This document shows, piece after piece, positions 12,783 to 14,749 of a DNA stretch of 14,749 bases (its first letter is position 1; each line of letters begins with the position of its first letter). The notes beneath the pieces were generated by a model. The model did no database searches. It saw only the letters and a program-made list of their open reading frames with translations, and was not told the origin of the DNA. The translations under genes were made by a program, and so were the position numbers. The DNA lies in assembly GCA_965369385.1 (NCBI GenBank), contig CBDUQP010000092.1:1-14749 (forward strand). Reading direction: 5' to 3'. The stretch comes from CBDUQP01 sp965369385 (GTDB lineage Bacteria; Planctomycetota; Phycisphaerae; SM23-33).

Positions 12783-14522
12783 ATGAATGTTAAACAGGAA
12801 CTTGCGAAACGAATTGAAGCTGCTCTGCAGGCTGCCGGCGCGCCGGAGGGCAGTGAGGCACTTATTGCCCAGGCGGCCAGGCCGGACTTTGGACATTATC
12901 AGGCCAATGGTGTGATGGGGGCCGCCAAGAAGCTCAAGATGAATCCGCGCGAACTGGCACAGAAGGTGGTAGACAGCGCTGAAATTTCCGATATCGCCGA
13001 GCCGCTCGAAATTGCCGGCCCGGGTTTCATCAATATCCGCTTGAAACCCCAGTGGCTGGGTGCCCAGCTCGATGCTACGATCAGCGACGAGAACCTTGGC
13101 ACTTGCGGCGATGTGACGCCAAAACGCGTGGTGGTTGACTATTGCGGGCCGAACCTTGCCAAGGAGATGCACGTGGGGCATCTGCGAAGCACGATAATCG
13201 GCGATGCAATCGCACGCGTGCTGGAGTTTCTCGGTAACGATGTGATCCGCCAGAATCATGTGGGTGATTGGGGCACGCAGTTCGGAATGTTGATCGCCTA
13301 TATGGATAGGCTGGCGGCCGCCGGTGAAGGCGAGCTTACTGCTGAACTGAAAGACCTGGAGAGGTTCTACCAGGCTGCGAAGAAACTCTTTGATACAGAT
13401 GAGGAATTCGCCCAGACCGCGCGAGAAAATGTCGTGAAGCTGCAAGGCGGCGATGAGCACTGCCTTGCCAGTTGGAAGGCCTATATTGATGAATCGCTGA
13501 ATCATTGCGACACCGTCTGTGAACGTCTGGGAGTGAATCTTTCGCGCGAAGATGTGCGGGCGGAGAGTTCCTATAACGATGATCTTGCGGCTGTAGTTGC
13601 CGATCTGGACTCTGCCGGCATGTTGACCGAGTCGCAGGGCGCTCAGTGCGTGTTCCTCGACGGTTTCACGAATAAGGATGGCGAACCGCTGCCGGTTATC
13701 GTGCAGAAGTCAGATGGCGGATACCTGTATTCGACCACCGACCTGGCTGGGCTCAGGTATCGAAGCGGTGAACTGAAAGCCGATCGGATTCTGTATGTAG
13801 TCGATGCGAGGCAGGCTCTGCACTTCAAGCAGATTCTCCAGACGGCACGGCAGGCAGGCTTCCTTGCCGATAACGTAGCGGCCGAGCATGTGGGGTTTGG
13901 CACGATGATGGGCGATAACGGCAAACCGTTCAAGACCCGCGATGGTGGGACGGTGAAGCTGATGGCATTGCTGGATGAAGCCCACTTGCGGGCGTTTACG
14001 CTGGTAAACGAGAAGCTGCCCGATGTCGATCAGGCCCAGCGGCTGGAGATTGCCAGGGTGGTGGGTATTGGCGCGGTCAAGTATGCCGATCTCTGCCAGA
14101 ACCGGTCGAGCGATTACGTGTTCAGCTGGGAGAAGATGCTCAGCTTCGAGGGTAACACTGCCCCGTATATGCAGTATGCCTATGCTCGCGTGAAGAGCCT
14201 TTTCCGCAAGGGCGATGTGAGCGAAGCCGATGCAACTGGGCCGATTACAATCGCGGAACCGGCCGAGATGACGTTGGCGGTCAAGCTTTCGCAGTTTGCT
14301 GAGATAATAGAGATGGTAGCTGACGATGGATTGCCGAATATCCTGTGCGGGTATCTGTTTGACCTGGCCGGCGCGTTCATGAGCTTCTACGAGGCCTGCC
14401 CGGTACTGAAGGCCGAAAATCCGGCGATAGTGACAAGCCGCCTCACGCTCAGCCTGCTTACGTCAAGAATACTGAAGAAGGGTCTGGATCTGCTGGGCAT
14501 AGAAACGCTCGAACAGATGTAA
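12783..14522 (+). CDS. argS: Arginyl-tRNA synthetase
   Basis: This class I synthetase charges tRNA-Arg in the cytoplasm; 579 aa is normal. In order: the N-terminal Add1-type domain (ELAKRIEAALQ, PDFGHYQANGVMGAAKKL, GPGFINIRL), the HIGH signature HVGH at 130-133 in NLAKEMHVGHLRSTIIGDA, QNHVGDWGTQFGML, SDGGYLYSTTDLAGLRYR, LYVVDARQALHFKQI, and MGDNGKPFKTRDGGTVKL at about 377-393, the usual ArgS replacement for KMSKS. From about 455 comes the helical DALR anticodon-binding domain (NTAPYMQYAYARVKSLFRK, AFMSFYEACPVLKA, TLSLLTSRILKKGLDLLGIETLEQM). An ATG at 12777 is also in frame; the GAGGA at 12769-12773 is 9 nt from 12783 but only 3 from 12777, so I prefer the second. The leader has an ACAGGG/CCCTGT hairpin (12720-12741) and a T7 run near 12700, with no T-box features. 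The upstream gene is divergent. Confidence 0.97.
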   Translation: MNVKQELAKRIEAALQAAGAPEGSEALIAQAARPDFGHYQANGVMGAAKKLKMNPRELAQKVVDSAEISDIAEPLEIAGPGFINIRLKPQWLGAQLDATISDENLGTCGDVTPKRVVVDYCGPNLAKEMHVGHLRSTIIGDAIARVLEFLGNDVIRQNHVGDWGTQFGMLIAYMDRLAAAGEGELTAELKDLERFYQAAKKLFDTDEEFAQTARENVVKLQGGDEHCLASWKAYIDESLNHCDTVCERLGVNLSREDVRAESSYNDDLAAVVADLDSAGMLTESQGAQCVFLDGFTNKDGEPLPVIVQKSDGGYLYSTTDLAGLRYRSGELKADRILYVVDARQALHFKQILQTARQAGFLADNVAAEHVGFGTMMGDNGKPFKTRDGGTVKLMALLDEAHLRAFTLVNEKLPDVDQAQRLEIARVVGIGAVKYADLCQNRSSDYVFSWEKMLSFEGNTAPYMQYAYARVKSLFRKGDVSEADATGPITIAEPAEMTLAVKLSQFAEIIEMVADDGLPNILCGYLFDLAGAFMSFYEACPVLKAENPAIVTSRLTLSLLTSRILKKGLDLLGIETLEQM

Positions 14523-14560
14523 TCAGATGCAATTGCCCGCAGGCTTGCACCAGTAACATG

Positions 14561-14607
14561 CAAAGAGCCGGACACCAGGTTTTCTCCCGGTGTCCGGCTC
14601 TCTTTGC
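14561..14607. terminator. Bidirectional terminator between argS and the right-edge gene
   Basis: GAGCCGGACACC (14565-14576) pairs perfectly with GGTGTCCGGCTC (14589-14600), a 12-bp GC-rich stem with a 12-nt loop. The flanks GCAAA and TTTGC can extend the pairing, with two extra bases on the right side. Short T runs follow the stem on each strand. Convergent genes end on both sides, 39 bp after the argS stop and 22 bp beyond the stop of the leftward gene, as expected for a shared terminator. Confidence 0.85.
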
Positions 14608-14628
14608 GCTATGCTTCTTCGGTCGGCC

Positions 14629-14749
14629 TTAGTCTAGCTGACTCCAGAAGACCACTTCGTTGCTGACAGGCTTACCCTTTTCGGTATCGACAAGTGTAAC
14701 CTTGCACTTGGCGCGTCCTTTGAGCATGGCTTCATTGGGGTCGAATTCG
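14629..14749 (-). CDS. 3' end of an unidentified gene (partial, runs off the right edge)
   Basis: Thirty-nine codons and a TAA stop (14629-14631) are open to the window edge. The peptide ends EAMLKGRAKCKVTLVDTEKG, then KPVSNEVVFWSQLD. The pattern of a strand, a turn at DTEKGKPV and a second strand (EVVFWS) suggests the end of a beta-sandwich domain, but the fragment is too short to name. The codons look like those of the neighbouring genes, and a terminator lies just past the stop, which supports it being real. Confidence 0.65.
   Translation of the reverse strand, partial: EFDPNEAMLKGRAKCKVTLVDTEKGKPVSNEVVFWSQLD

Noticed and set aside
12672..13505. Leftward open frame of 277 codons overlapping the argS start
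   Set aside because: It lies antisense to conserved ArgS sequence, including the HIGH motif, and would cross the argS leader; no domain is visible.
14743..14748. GAATTC at the right end, possibly a cloning boundary
   Set aside because: GAATTC also occurs elsewhere in the window (for example near 138, 2578, 6232 and 10159), so its presence at the edge is not evidence of a clone junction.

Overview
The window reads as a chromosomal segment from a free-living, probably anaerobic bacterium. My best guess is the Planctomycetota/PVC group, perhaps a Phycisphaerae-like lineage. This rests on gene content and not on a marker gene. The main hints are an ECF sigma factor coupled to a zinc-less anti-sigma protein that carries a pilin-like hydrophobic segment and a DUF1559/H-X9-DG-type C-terminus, sialidase-like Asp-box proteins, a beta-helix N-terminus, a small lipoprotein with no obvious homologue, and a 2x[4Fe-4S] ferredoxin. 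I see no phage, transposase, CRISPR, tRNA or rRNA gene.

Layout. Positions 1-218 hold a dense set of nested inverted repeats, with a low-confidence open frame on the minus strand. From 219 to 6137 six genes all read leftward: ECF sigma factor, anti-sigma/pseudopilin chimera (overlapping start and stop), xseA, xseB, a secreted alpha/beta hydrolase and a lipoprotein. From 6138 to 6587 lies a divergent regulatory region with a TATAAT box for the sigma gene and a TATGTA-N6-TACATA palindrome before the rightward genes. From 6588 to 9696 are two paralogous sialidase-like genes in tandem, the second with a short beta-helix-like N-terminus. At 9907-10080 is a small ferredoxin gene with a strong terminator. 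At 10287-11033 is an XRE helix-turn-helix protein fused to a class III cyclase homology domain with missing catalytic residues, followed by metF (11095-11982). A leftward XRE-cupin regulator (12004-12567) converges on metF and is divergent from argS (12783-14522). A bidirectional terminator closes argS and the 3' end of a leftward gene that leaves the window on the right.

How the genes work together. The sigma/anti-sigma pair looks like a self-contained envelope- or stress-type signalling unit. xseA-xseB is the standard exonuclease VII pair and may be co-transcribed with the hydrolase. The sialidase-like pair has no export signals, so it would act inside the cell or has lost export; a local palindrome could be its operator. 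The XRE-cupin gene has a near-consensus promoter (TTGACC-17-TATATT) whose -10 lies inside an 18-bp TGTC...GACA palindrome, which suggests autoregulation. The most unusual items are the XRE/degenerate-cyclase fusion, the anti-sigma/pseudopilin chimera, the beta-helix/sialidase fusion and the left-edge repeat element. No complete new defence or mobile system is evident.
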